Shown: positions 13,976 through 23,597 of the stretch, one piece after another
Layout of the letters: every line of letters starts with the position of its first letter
Numbering within the stretch: the first letter of the stretch is position 1
From: Panagrolaimus kolymaensis
Lineage: Eukaryota; Nematoda; Chromadorea; Rhabditida; Panagrolaimidae
Direction of reading: 5' to 3'
Assembly (NCBI GenBank): GCA_028622995.1
Contig: JAJQJQ010000018.1
Span: 496,001 to 560,000, forward strand
Length of the DNA: 64,000 bases
Translations under genes and position numbers: made by a program
The notes under the pieces: model-generated
Database searches by the model: none
Told to the model about the DNA's origin: nothing
What the model saw: the letters and a program-made list of their open reading frames with translations, nothing else

Positions 13976-14533
13976 ATGAAGAAAACACTTACTCTTGCTT
14001 TAATCGTTTGTTTTGTTGTTAGTGTTGCTTTTGCTGAATCCGTTCATTGGCGTAAGTCTTTAATTTTTCAAACAAAGCTTGAATCTATTGTAATTTTTTT
14101 CTCTTCAGAATGGCGTGATCTCATTTGCAAAACCACAGATGGTAAAGGCAATGATAAAATTAGTGAAAAGCCAGCTGAATGCAACATTGCTCTTCGTGAA
14201 AGCGAAAAGGATGATAAACGCCGACCTGCGCCAACTACCAATGGTGGATGCTTTGATGAAGTTGTAAATGGCACCACCCGAACTTATTGCGATCTTCTCT
14301 GCCCTAAAGCTGATACAGTATACCACATCAAAAGAGATCCTCAAGTTCATCGATCTTGCTTTGTTTTCTTCACTCATCGACTTGAAAGACGTGGAGATGA
14401 TTGGTATTTATGGCGAGACAAAAATTGTCGTCTCTCACAAATTACTTTCACCATCCGTTGTGAATTCCTTTTTCCTCGAGCTGAATTCCCTGATGACAAA
14501 GAAGTTTTCCAACGCTTAGTAAAGCGGACTTAA
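13976..14533 (+). CDS. Secreted cysteine-rich protein of unknown function
   Basis: Exons 13976-14051 and 14109-14533 join in phase 1. The 57-nt intron is itself open in the same frame, so retention would give a longer protein, but GTAAGT and TTCAG are strong sites. The product is 166 residues: signal peptide MKKTLTLALIVCFVVSVAFA, then a mature chain with eight cysteines (ICKTT, PAEC, GGCF, YCDLLC, RSCF, NCR, RCEF). The spacing suggests four disulphides. I recognise no family. It sits tail-to-tail with ATG3, with 142 nt between the stop codons. Confidence 0.75.
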   Translation: MKKTLTLALIVCFVVSVAFAESVHWRKSLIFQTKLESIVIFFSSEWRDLICKTTDGKGNDKISEKPAECNIALRESEKDDKRRPAPTTNGGCFDEVVNGTTRTYCDLLCPKADTVYHIKRDPQVHRSCFVFFTHRLERRGDDWYLWRDKNCRLSQITFTIRCEFLFPRAEFPDDKEVFQRLVKRT

Positions 14534-14675
14534 AAATAATCATAACTGTTTAATTTACATATATTTATTTTTGATGACTAAAAGCATTTCAAATAAAGTT
14601 TCAAAATTTTCCCAACAAAATGAAAGTTTATAAAAATAATAAAAACAGTATATCCATTTTTTGAATATGAAGTTC

Positions 14676-15754
14676 TCAAAGTTCAATACTTCGAGTATAA
14701 TCGTATTCAATGGTTGGAATGACGGCTTGCACGAATTTAAGAAAGATTAAAAGATATTGATGAACTCCAAGGACTTTTCCATTGCTTGCTAGTTGCTCAA
14801 TTAAACGTTTCATAACTTCCGCATGTCGACAAGGATGAATGGAAGCCATTTGAACGTTAACAAGATGGGGATGACTTTCAATGGTGATAGTTTTATTTGC
14901 ATGATCTTCAGAAAAATCTTCATTCATTTGTTCAACTGTAAGATATTTCCTATCTTCATCATATCCAAGCAACCATAGTCTTGGAACCTAAAATAAAATA
15001 TTTGCTATGTATAAAATTTTATGTATCGGTAGCTACTAACCTGATAATATTTATCATATGTAATATGTAAATCATAAGTGCGAGTCCTGAGAATATCTTG
15101 AGCATCATTAGTTTCACTTTCTTTTTTCTTTTCTGGAACGAATCGGAATGGGTCATCCTCTTCATTTCCTCCTTCCATATATGCATCCATATCCATTGCT
15201 GGGGCATCATCGTCGTCATCATCCTCATCTTTGTTATCATTAGTTTTAGCAGGGGTAGGTTTTTCCTCTATATTTACTTCAATATCTTGTGCAGCTTGAT
15301 TTGTTTCTGGGGCAAAATGATGGGTATCCACCCATTCATCTCCTGTTTCACCGGTTCCATCGGTAAGAATCTAAATAAAGAATTTTTTAGATAATAATTT
15401 GGTAGTAATGTAACGAACTTTTTCAAGATTTGAATCATATTCCATTTGTTTACATCGACGGTGACAAGGGACATGTTTTGTTATTAAATATTGTTTATCA
15501 GCTGGTAAATAATTTCGAGTTCTAAAATTCCTGTTTTTTTAAACCACTTTCATTTTATGGAATTACCTTGCTTCATCAATAGCTTTTGACCAAGCCCATG
15601 TGGGACAATGATGAACTAAGAAATCACCAGCTGCAACAAATTCTTCGGGAGTTAAAACACCAGTTTCTTTAAATTTGGATGCTTTAAGTACGGGAGTTAA
15701 AAATTCTCCAACACTTAGGGCAGCACTTTTAAAGCTATTTACAAGATTATCCAT
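14676..15754 (-). CDS. ATG3: Autophagy E2-like conjugating enzyme ATG3
   Basis: Four exons (15754-15567, 15521-15419, 15370-15041, 14987-14676) give 310 residues, close to the 314 of the human protein. The N-terminal part has [13 protein letters not shown], then [13 protein letters not shown] and [13 protein letters not shown]. An acidic low-complexity loop ([10 protein letters not shown]) marks the flexible region. The catalytic cysteine is in HPC (about residue 260), followed by RHAEVMKRL. The tail [14 protein letters not shown] is typical. The enzyme transfers ATG8/LC3-family proteins from ATG7 to phosphatidylethanolamine on the growing phagophore. All splice phases agree, so the model is firm. 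Confidence 0.95.
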
Positions 15755-16898
15755 TAATAATAAAAATTAATCAAATCAACAACGTTTTACAATAATGAAA
15801 GATATTGAGTAAGACTTTGATGATAGCAGAAATAGCACACGAGGAATTATTCGCTGGAAGACAATATTCTTTAAAATTTTAGAAAGTTATTTTATCAAAA
15901 TTGAAGAATCTAAAAGGTTGAGATAAAGCTGATTATTTAATTCGGTATATGAATATAAAATTTACAAAACGTTTGAGCTAATAAAATGTACTGAAGAAAA
16001 ACTTTTCTTTCAAAATTGTAAATAATATAGCTATTTTGGTAAGCGCTTTTTCACCTATTATAAAAAACCCAAGGTTCATGAACAATTTCATCTTCTGAGA
16101 GAATTATCTGGCAGCAATCACAACAACAAAAAGGTATTTATTGTGAATATTTTTATTTTGAGGCAAACAAAAGACAATGAATTCAAGGAGCATTTTAATG
16201 AAAAAATTGTTTCTTTAATGTGAGTAAGATAATTTGAAGTGACTGCGATTGTTACAATAACTTATAAAACACATGAAATGGATATTGTTTTGAATATTAA
16301 TTCTATATGAATTTATTGATTATATTGCATTAATTTTTTCTAGCAAGATTATCACCCGTTTTAGCACAACAACAAAAAAAAACAGTTGGCAACTTTATGA
16401 TTCATTTATTCACACGGTGGCGGATGTGGGTGTTTTTCCAACAGCGTTTATATTTATCGCTAAAACGTAGTATCGCTTTTCAAAAAAAGATTTGATGCTT
16501 TTTCTTTCTTCTTTGTTTTCTTTTTTTTAGTTTCTAATTCGCCTATATGTTTCTAGTTAAATTTTTCAAAGACAATTTTTTTGCAACAAAAAAAAAAATA
16601 ACCGCCACAATGAAAAGAGCAATGAGATGGGTGTTTTGGAGGACAGCTGGCAGAAAAGTGCAATTCTTGTTTGTTGCTTGCCTTTAAAATAAAAGAAAGC
16701 GTCTTTTTCTACTACTTTTATGCATTGCAAAACAACAACAACCAACCATGAATGTTGATGGTTGAAAACTCAAAAAAATTGCGCACATTTTTGAAACTTT
16801 TTTTAAACTTTATTTGGGCGTGTATGTATCGATAAAATAAAAAAAGTAATTTAACTTTTCTATTTTAAACTCTCTTTCTTTCAGTTTAATTTGGAAAA
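15755..16898. other. Non-coding spacer between ATG3 and the MARVEL-like gene
   Basis: Divergent promoter region of about 1.1 kb. No coding exon seen. A TTTCTTTCAG acceptor ends at 16884, 14 nt before the next start codon, consistent with a spliced leader or 5'UTR intron. Confidence 0.5.
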
Positions 16899-17477
16899 AT
16901 GGTAACCACTACAACTGTTACAAGACGAACTGTAACCACTGGTGGTGGTGGTGGCACTGTTAGATCCGCCACTATCATCCCATTATGGACTATCAAACTT
17001 ATCACTGCTGTTAGTATTTTTATTATTTTTTAAACTAAATTTTCATTTTCTTGATTGCAGGTTTTAAGCGTTGTTATCCTCATTCTTATTTTCCTTCAAA
17101 AAGCATATTGGCAAAAATATGCCCATACTTTTATCGTAATTGTTTTAACCTGTGGTTTCATTCTTGGATGGAGTACTCAAGCGGTTCTCACTCGTTTCTT
17201 AGCTTTCTATCGAGTTGATGTGGTTTTACATTCAATTATTGTAACCCTCACTGTTGTTTCCACTGTTCTTTGCCTTATCTTCCTTTTCGACCAACGTGAT
17301 TGGCATCGAACTAATGAATACAGTTACATGATTGGAATCACTGTGAGTTGAAAAAAATTACTAAATTTATGAATAAAAATATTTTTATAGATTTGCATGG
17401 GTGTTAGCATGCTTATTTGTTTCTTGCTCATTGGCTGTCTTTGGAGAGGAAATTATGCCATTGTTGATACGCATTAA
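16899..17477 (+). CDS. Four-transmembrane MARVEL-like protein
   Basis: Exons 16899-17009, 17061-17342 and 17391-17477 (all phase 0) encode 159 residues. A Thr/Gly-rich cytosolic N-terminus (MVTTTTVTRR, then GGGGG) precedes four hydrophobic segments near residues 27-50, 58-78, 87-108 and 128-150. The loop between helices 3 and 4 holds DQRDWHRTNEYSYM. The topology (both ends cytosolic, four helices, short loops) matches MARVEL/CKLF-type vesicle and membrane-apposition proteins, but I cannot name an orthologue. Confidence 0.7.
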
Positions 17478-17651
17478 TTCATTCTCATATCAAATTTCGA
17501 TTTTAAAATTAAATCGTTTAAAAATTTATATTAATTAATTATGCTTTTGAAGTAAAAATTTGGTTATAACTTTTTTTAAATAAAATAAATAAAAATAGAA
17601 AGAATTAGACCTAATCAGAAAAAATTCCTTACCAACAAAAAAAACAAATTA

Positions 17652-18782
17652 CAATGGGTGACAATTTCATCAAGTCAGCTGACACGGAAAATTATTGCCA
17701 TTGATTGCCATCGATTGCCACTCATTTTGCCAAAGATTCTCTTTTGTTTTTGAATTTTTTTTCGCGCCAAATTATTTTTTACAGTATTTTTAATGAGAAT
17801 TATTGAATATTTTCAGTAATAATCTTTAACTTATTTTTACAATTATATCCAAAGCTAAGTAAAGATATTATTTATAACATCATTACTAGAAAAACTAAAA
17901 CTTTTGACTAGTTTTTTTGCATATTTTTTGCGTTAAAGCCTCATTTTTTCGTCGTTGTTGTTGTCGATAGTTTTATAATTGTTGCTTTGACCAATTACAA
18001 TTAATTTTAACAAATATGTTTACTAGTTTACTAATGCAGTAAACGATCAATAATCATCCTCTTTACTCCAAAAAGTTGGAATGCCTTTTCTTAGTTTTGA
18101 AAGCTTTCCGATCCTAAGTGTTATATCACTAAACTCATAACTCTATTGAAAATAAGCTCCTAAGATTTTTTTATCAATTCACTCGAATCATTCCGAAAAA
18201 AATATATAAAAGAAACAATTCATAAATTTTGAACAAATAAAATAAATACAAAAAAAACAATGGATAGCAAAACGCATGTTTTCAATGCCATTAATCAATA
18301 ACTTAAATTTAAGTTGTCAATAGGTAGGACTGAAAAACTTTTTTTTTAATTTAGAAGAAATGACTGAAACATTCTTTTGTGTGAAAAACAGGAGCCATTT
18401 CTGAATTGTTTAGGGTATAAATAGTAAACATACTGGTTGAAATAAATTACAATTCGTGGTAGCAATTGCAAAGCTATTACCAACAAAAATCATGAGGTTT
18501 TAAAGCAAAAAATATGCAAAAAACTGTCAAAAGGTTCAGAGTTTTTTTGCAAGGATGCTACCCATACCATATTAATGTTAGCAGTAAAATTTACACTTGT
18601 TTTAGAATTGAATTATTTAAAAAATTTAAAGGTTATTACTGAAAATATTCAATAATTCTCATAAAAAATACTGTAAAAAATAATTTGGCGCGAAAAAAAA
18701 TTCAAAAACAAAAGAGAATCTTTGGCAAAATGAGTGGCAATCGATGGCAATGTTTTTGACTTGATGAAATTGTCACCCATTG
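17652..18782. mobile_element. Non-autonomous DNA transposon with very long inverted repeats
   Basis: The ends are perfect inverted copies (CAATGGGTGACAATTTCATC at left, its complement at right), each flanked by TA, the target-site duplication of Tc1/mariner-type elements. The inverted similarity runs inward about 370 bp on each side, including motifs such as TTTGGCGCGAAAA, TTGAATATTTTCAGTAATAA, TTTTTTGCATATTTTTTGC and ATGTTTACTA, with increasing divergence towards the centre. No transposase frame is present in the 1.13 kb. This is a fold-back/MITE-like relic mobilised in trans, or a dead element. Confidence 0.82.
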
Positions 18783-18914
18783 TATAACAATAATAATATT
18801 TTTGGCAAACTGTCAAATAAGTTTGAATTATTTATTCGTTCAGAATAAAGTTTTGGTCTATCAAAAATAGGATATTTTGTTTAAAAGAATATCTAAAAAA
18901 TCAACCTATGGCTC

Positions 18915-19904
18915 ATGAACTATTCAGAAATGAACTCTGCCCAATCAGACTTTAATGTTAAATTTGAAGAACTGAAAGATTCAGTGGATAAAATAAATGA
19001 AAAGTTAGATTTATTATTTATATAGCTTTCAATCCTTTTTATCATTTTCAAATTTGTTAGGAACGAAGTAAAAAGGCCGTTAGTTTCAATTGCCTCAATT
19101 CTCGCTGTTCAAAATGAAAAAATAGAAGCCGGATTGTAAGTAATTAAGTTTATTTAAATAAGGGTTAGCTTTAAATAAAAAAGCTTGTTGTCAAATTATT
19201 TCGAATTTGGCCTTAAAAGCTAGATTGTACACTGAAAAAAGACATAAAAAAATTTCTAAGTGTTATAATAAACTCCAAAAAGGTTAGCTTTAAGCTTACT
19301 TAAACGAAATTTTTTATTGAAAAATTAAAAATAAATTAACAGAAAAATCTCCGTTTAGTTTACAAAGCTTTCATTATTTAGCAATCAAATGCATGAACGG
19401 ATGGACCGCATTGAGCAACGGCTATCGGATATTCTTGGTGATAACAAGGGCAAGGACCATATCACCATTGCATTAGAACGTCAATCAAAATTATGGTTAG
19501 AAAAGAAATATGGCCGATCTTTCCAGCAATCACATATGCTGGTTTGCGAAGATGGTGAAGTGACTAATTTTTTTCGATTTGATACATTATGAACCTCGTT
19601 ATATTTGTTCCAGTATTTATAATTTATTTTATAGATAGAAGAAATTCATCTTTATTCTCCTCCACTTAAAAGGAATCATAAACACATCATGGCTGATTGT
19701 ACAGTTGCTTTAGTAAAACCTGCAAAGGTTTTAAAGTGTGTTCGAAAAAGAAGCGAATTGGCAAAGGAAATGAATGTCGATAAAGCAGATATCATTGTGT
19801 ACATTTTCACATTTCGTATTGATAAAGATATGAGAGAGCAGATTATTAGTGAAGCCAATAAAAATGGTGTGAAACTTGAGATTTCAGCTGAAGCATTTGC
19901 TTAA
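18915..19904 (+). CDS. Coiled-coil protein with a restriction-endonuclease-like C-terminal half
   Basis: Four exons in phase (18915-19003, 19061-19135, 19382-19559, 19635-19904) encode 203 residues. Residues ~1-80 are heptad-rich (VKFEELKDSVDKINEK; NQMHERMDRIEQRLSDIL). The rest begins LWLEKKYGRSF and has alternating strands: HIMADCTVALV, KVLKCVRKR, ADIIVYIFTF, then a helix (DMREQIISEANKNG) and VKLEI. This coiled coil plus alpha/beta layout resembles the DUF3782-type PD-(D/E)XK proteins known mainly from prokaryotes. The E-x-K pair is not evident, so it may be inactive. Exon 1 is the least certain. The gene starts 133 nt from the transposon end. I recognise no nematode orthologue. Confidence 0.55.
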
Positions 19905-21551
19905 TATTTTAGCAATTATTGTTAAAGGACAAATAAATAAATTTTGGCACAAGTTTTTGATTCAAAGTTAGTACATTAATTAGTTTTAGCAATAAAAATA
20001 TAACATTTATTGTCAAATATTTTAAAAGCATCATAAATTTTAAAAAAAATTAACTCAATTTTTTAATTAACAGATTTTCATCATAAATCTTGACAATCTT
20101 TAGTACTTTGTAAAGCTACTATACACATCAATTTTTGACGAATGCTATTTTTTTTTTTGAATTATTTGGATATTCTTCGAATTGTCCATTGTTTGTGACG
20201 AATATGAATTTACTGGAGTTTCCATTACAACTTCAATTCTTTTAAAATGAAAAAAAGGTTTCGAGTTATCTAAGAAATTAATTACTAATGTTGTTTTTTT
20301 ATTGACATCTTCTTTTGTTGTTGTGAAAGTGTAAAGAAACTAATTATTTTTTAAATTTGCTTTTTATTGAAAACCGGAACTTATAAAGTATTATCATAAG
20401 CTTTCGAGCTTACGACGGCACTCATGGCTTATGGCACATTTTTATATGCTTTTTTTTCCAATTTTAGTAGTTTTCTTTTTTTTTTTCGTTTTCTTACTTA
20501 CTTCGTCAACAACCAACCAAATGCGTTGACGGAATATTTTTTTATGCTCTCAAATTCCATCTTATTCAATACTTTTTTTTTCTTGCATCATGCTTTTTTC
20601 GGCCCAAAAAAGGAATATAAAGCGCTTCTACTAGTATAACATAGTTTTATTGTTGTTATATTTTTTATGCATCTGATTTTTCCCTCGATGATTATATCAC
20701 CTTTTTGTTTTAGAATTTATCAATATTATGTTCGTTTTGTTTCTCAACTTTTTCTTAAACGTTTTATCTTTTAATAATAAATTACTTTCTCTTATCGAAA
20801 TGTTTCTCAATAAATTAGACCCGCTTTGAATATAACAACAACTTTTTAAAATTTATGGCCTTTATTTATACTTTTGTTTTTGATCCATTCCGCCTATGTT
20901 CTTTACGAAGATTTTATCACCCAGACTACCTACTGTTTTCTTCTTTTTTTTGTCATCCTTTTTTTCAATCACCGAAGAGGAATACATTTGCATAGACATA
21001 GTTATTGCTTGGGTTAGGCAAAAAAAGTTGCACTGCGTTTGTTTTTAGAATTGAGCCTAATCTTAACATTTTAAGCGGAGAATAAAATTTAAGAAAAAAA
21101 TGGGATTAAATGCTTTTTTAAGATGTAATCTAGCTTTCTTTCTCTGTGTGCATCCTAGAGCCATAGATTTTTTTGTTTCTTCATTTTCTTTATTATTTTC
21201 TTCCATCAAGTGAGTGGTTTATTCATGAGACACCGACGACGACAACAGTTTGTTATTGTGATTAATGTTAGAGCAAAATAAATGTAAGCTCTTTTTTTAC
21301 GTAGAAAAAACGAAACAAAGGTGGCTGCAGCAACATTCATTGACGTATTCTTCCATTTATTATTTTTCTCCAAGACTGGTTGATCTTTTGTTCTTCCTTC
21401 ATATTTTTTTCTTCTTCCACACGTGCTTGCTTCCCTTTTTTTCTAACACTTTTTTTGAGACTTTTCTTTTTATTAATTCAAAAATCACATTGTGATCTTT
21501 TTAGTGATAATATTTTTTTAGGTGTGATAGTCCCATTGTTGTTTTTTAATC
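19905..21551. other. Spacer with duplicated fragment and AT-rich sequence before uridine phosphorylase
   Basis: The first ~330 nt match, with mutations, the 3' part of the secreted-peptide locus at 22.9-23.2 kb (see pseudogene). The remainder is T-rich with no credible exon. The 5'UTR of uridine phosphorylase lies at the end. Confidence 0.5.
20081..20225 (-). pseudogene. Broken duplicate of the last exon of the secreted-peptide gene
   Basis: This stretch aligns with 23041-23181, keeping METPVNSYS, the LMCI...LQSTK region and the final CQDL with its TGA. It is 145 nt against 141 nt in the intact copy: a 1-nt loss near the SFQEF codons and an expanded A-run on the coding strand shift the frame. 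Similarity continues into the 3'UTR (AACATTTATTG, CATCATAAATTTTAAAA, TTAATTAACAGATTT). No matching signal-peptide exon is seen upstream. It is a partial, dead copy in the same orientation. Confidence 0.8.
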
Positions 21552-22845
21552 ATGACAAAACAAGAAGTTCCTCCAGTGGTTCCTGCCGTTACAGGTGCAG
21601 AGGTTTGTGTAAAAAACCCTTATTTGAATGAACAAATTGATGATGTTTTATATCATTTTGGGCTTGCAAGAAGTGACACTAATTTCCCAGAAATATTTGG
21701 CGATGTTAAAGTAAGTTTTGAAATTATTCAAAAAAAATTGCTTTGGTCAGCAATAACCAGAAAAAGGCTTTATTGAATTAATAACCGAGTTTTAGTATGT
21801 CTGCACTGGAGGATCACCAACTCGTATCAAAATGTATGCTGAGCTTTTCTCCCAAGATTCTGGCCTTCCATTATCCCAAAATCTTTCACATTCTGATCGT
21901 TTTGTCATGTTTAAGACGGGACCCATCTTATGGGTTAATGTAAGCTTACTAAAGCTTTTTAAATACACTAACTACAATTATTTTTTTAGCACGGTATGGG
22001 TGTCCCATCAATGAGTATTATGTTAAATGAATGTATTAAACTTCTTCATTATGCTCATGCAAGTGATGTGTCATTTATTCGTATTGGCACTAGCGGAGGT
22101 ATCGATGTTCAACCTGGAACGGTGGTAGTTTCAACAGCAGCTGTAAATGGCCTTCTTGAAGAAGCTCACACGCAATTTATCAATGGAAAAATTGTAAAAC
22201 GTGAAACTAAAATTAATCAACAATTAGCTCAAGAATTGTATAACAGCGGAATTGAAAATTCATTACCGGTTGCTCAAGGAAAAACTTTATGCGCTGATGA
22301 TTTTTATGAAGGTAAATATTTCAATTTTTGAATAAGTCCATTAAAGCTTTTATTTTTTGATTAAAAATTTTTTGTTTATAGTTCTTTTTTTTGTTCAAAA
22401 AAAATTGGATTTAAATGAGCGCGAGAAAATTTTGATACACAGATAAAGAAAAAGCACTTTTAAAATGATGACATTTTACTGACAAACGTTGTTTCAGGTC
22501 AAATGCGATTAGATGGAGCATTTTGTGAATATGATGCCCAAGATAAAGCCAACTTCATTGCTCGGTTACATGAATATGGGGTTCGAAATATTGAAATGGA
22601 AGCCACTGGGTTTGCTTCATTTACATATCGAGCAAATATAAAAGGCAAGATTCCTTTGAAATTCGACTTCCTAATTGTTTTTATTTTTTATAGGTGCTAT
22701 TATCTGTGTCGCATTATTGAATCGACTCACTGGTGATCAAGTCGCTCTTGATAAAGCAACATATGTTGAATATGAACTTCGACCATTTAAACTTGTTTCA
22801 TCTTTTCTTCGGGGTAAAATTGCTCAAATGGCAAAATCTACTTAA
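21552..22845 (+). CDS. upp-1: Uridine phosphorylase
   Basis: Five exons (21552-21710, 21796-21939, 21990-22311, 22498-22644, 22694-22845) encode 307 residues, the usual length. Family landmarks: YHFGLARSDTNFPEIFGDVK, VCTGGSPTRIK, the phosphate-binding HGMGVPSMSIML, FIRIGTSGGIDVQPGTVVV, and the active-site NIEMEATGFASF. It cleaves uridine to uracil and ribose-1-phosphate in pyrimidine salvage. The fourth intron starts with GC (AAAAG then GCAAGA) instead of GT; no other donor preserves the KGAIICVALLNR join. The third intron is unusually long (186 nt) for this window. Confidence 0.95.
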
Positions 22846-23040
22846 TAAAGTACTAATTATTATTGTTAAAGAATGAAAAAATAAAGAAATTTTTTGATAC
22901 ATTTCTCTCATTTTTTTATTACAAATTAGCACAATTATTAAAAATAGTAACACAAATAACATTTATTGACAAAAAAATAAATTAAACCATCATAAATTTT
23001 AAAAAAAAATAACACAATTTTTTTAATTAACAGATTTTTA

Positions 23041-23597
23041 TCATAAATCTTGACAAGCTTTAGTACTTTGTAAAGCCGCGATGCACATTAATTTTTGACG
23101 AATGCGATTTTTGGAATTATTTGGAAATTCTTGGAATGATTCAATTGGTTGTGGCGAATATGAATTTACTGGAGTTTCCATTACACTCAATGGTTCAGCT
23201 CCAGTTAAAGGTTGCCAAGTTCGAAGAAAATTAAAATTAAACCTTTTCACATTTCGATGTCCATAATATGGGTAAATGTCTATTGAAGATGGACGTGCTT
23301 CTAAAAATGATAAATCTGTTAGATGGAAAGCAAAATTTACTATTCTTGCAAGCTTGTATGAAACAATTTTGTTCGAGGGTAAAGGTCATAAAATTAATTA
23401 AAAGAGCTCTAAAAATGAAGAAAAAGTTCTCTAGTTTGCTGCTTTTTTGATTAAAATAAGTAAGTTCCCATGTATCTTTGTCATTTTAATTTTCATGAGT
23501 CAATGAATTAAAATGAGCAGAACTAACCTGTTGATAAAATAAGAATAAAGCATACGATAGTTGCAAAAAGCATTGAATATCTGCTTAACAAAGGCAT
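23041..23597 (-). CDS. Small secreted peptide precursor
   Basis: Exon 1 (23597-23528) encodes a signal peptide (MPLLSRYSMLFATIVCFILI); exon 2 (23300-23041) joins in phase 1, giving 109 residues. After cleavage near EA/RP the chain contains a dibasic KR following YYGHRNV, which could release a short peptide and a C-terminal chain starting FNFNFLRTW. The last third holds two cysteines (LMCIAALQ and KACQDL) that may form one disulphide. Such a layout fits a neuropeptide-like or hormone-like precursor, but I recognise no family. A decayed partial copy lies ~3 kb away. Confidence 0.6.
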
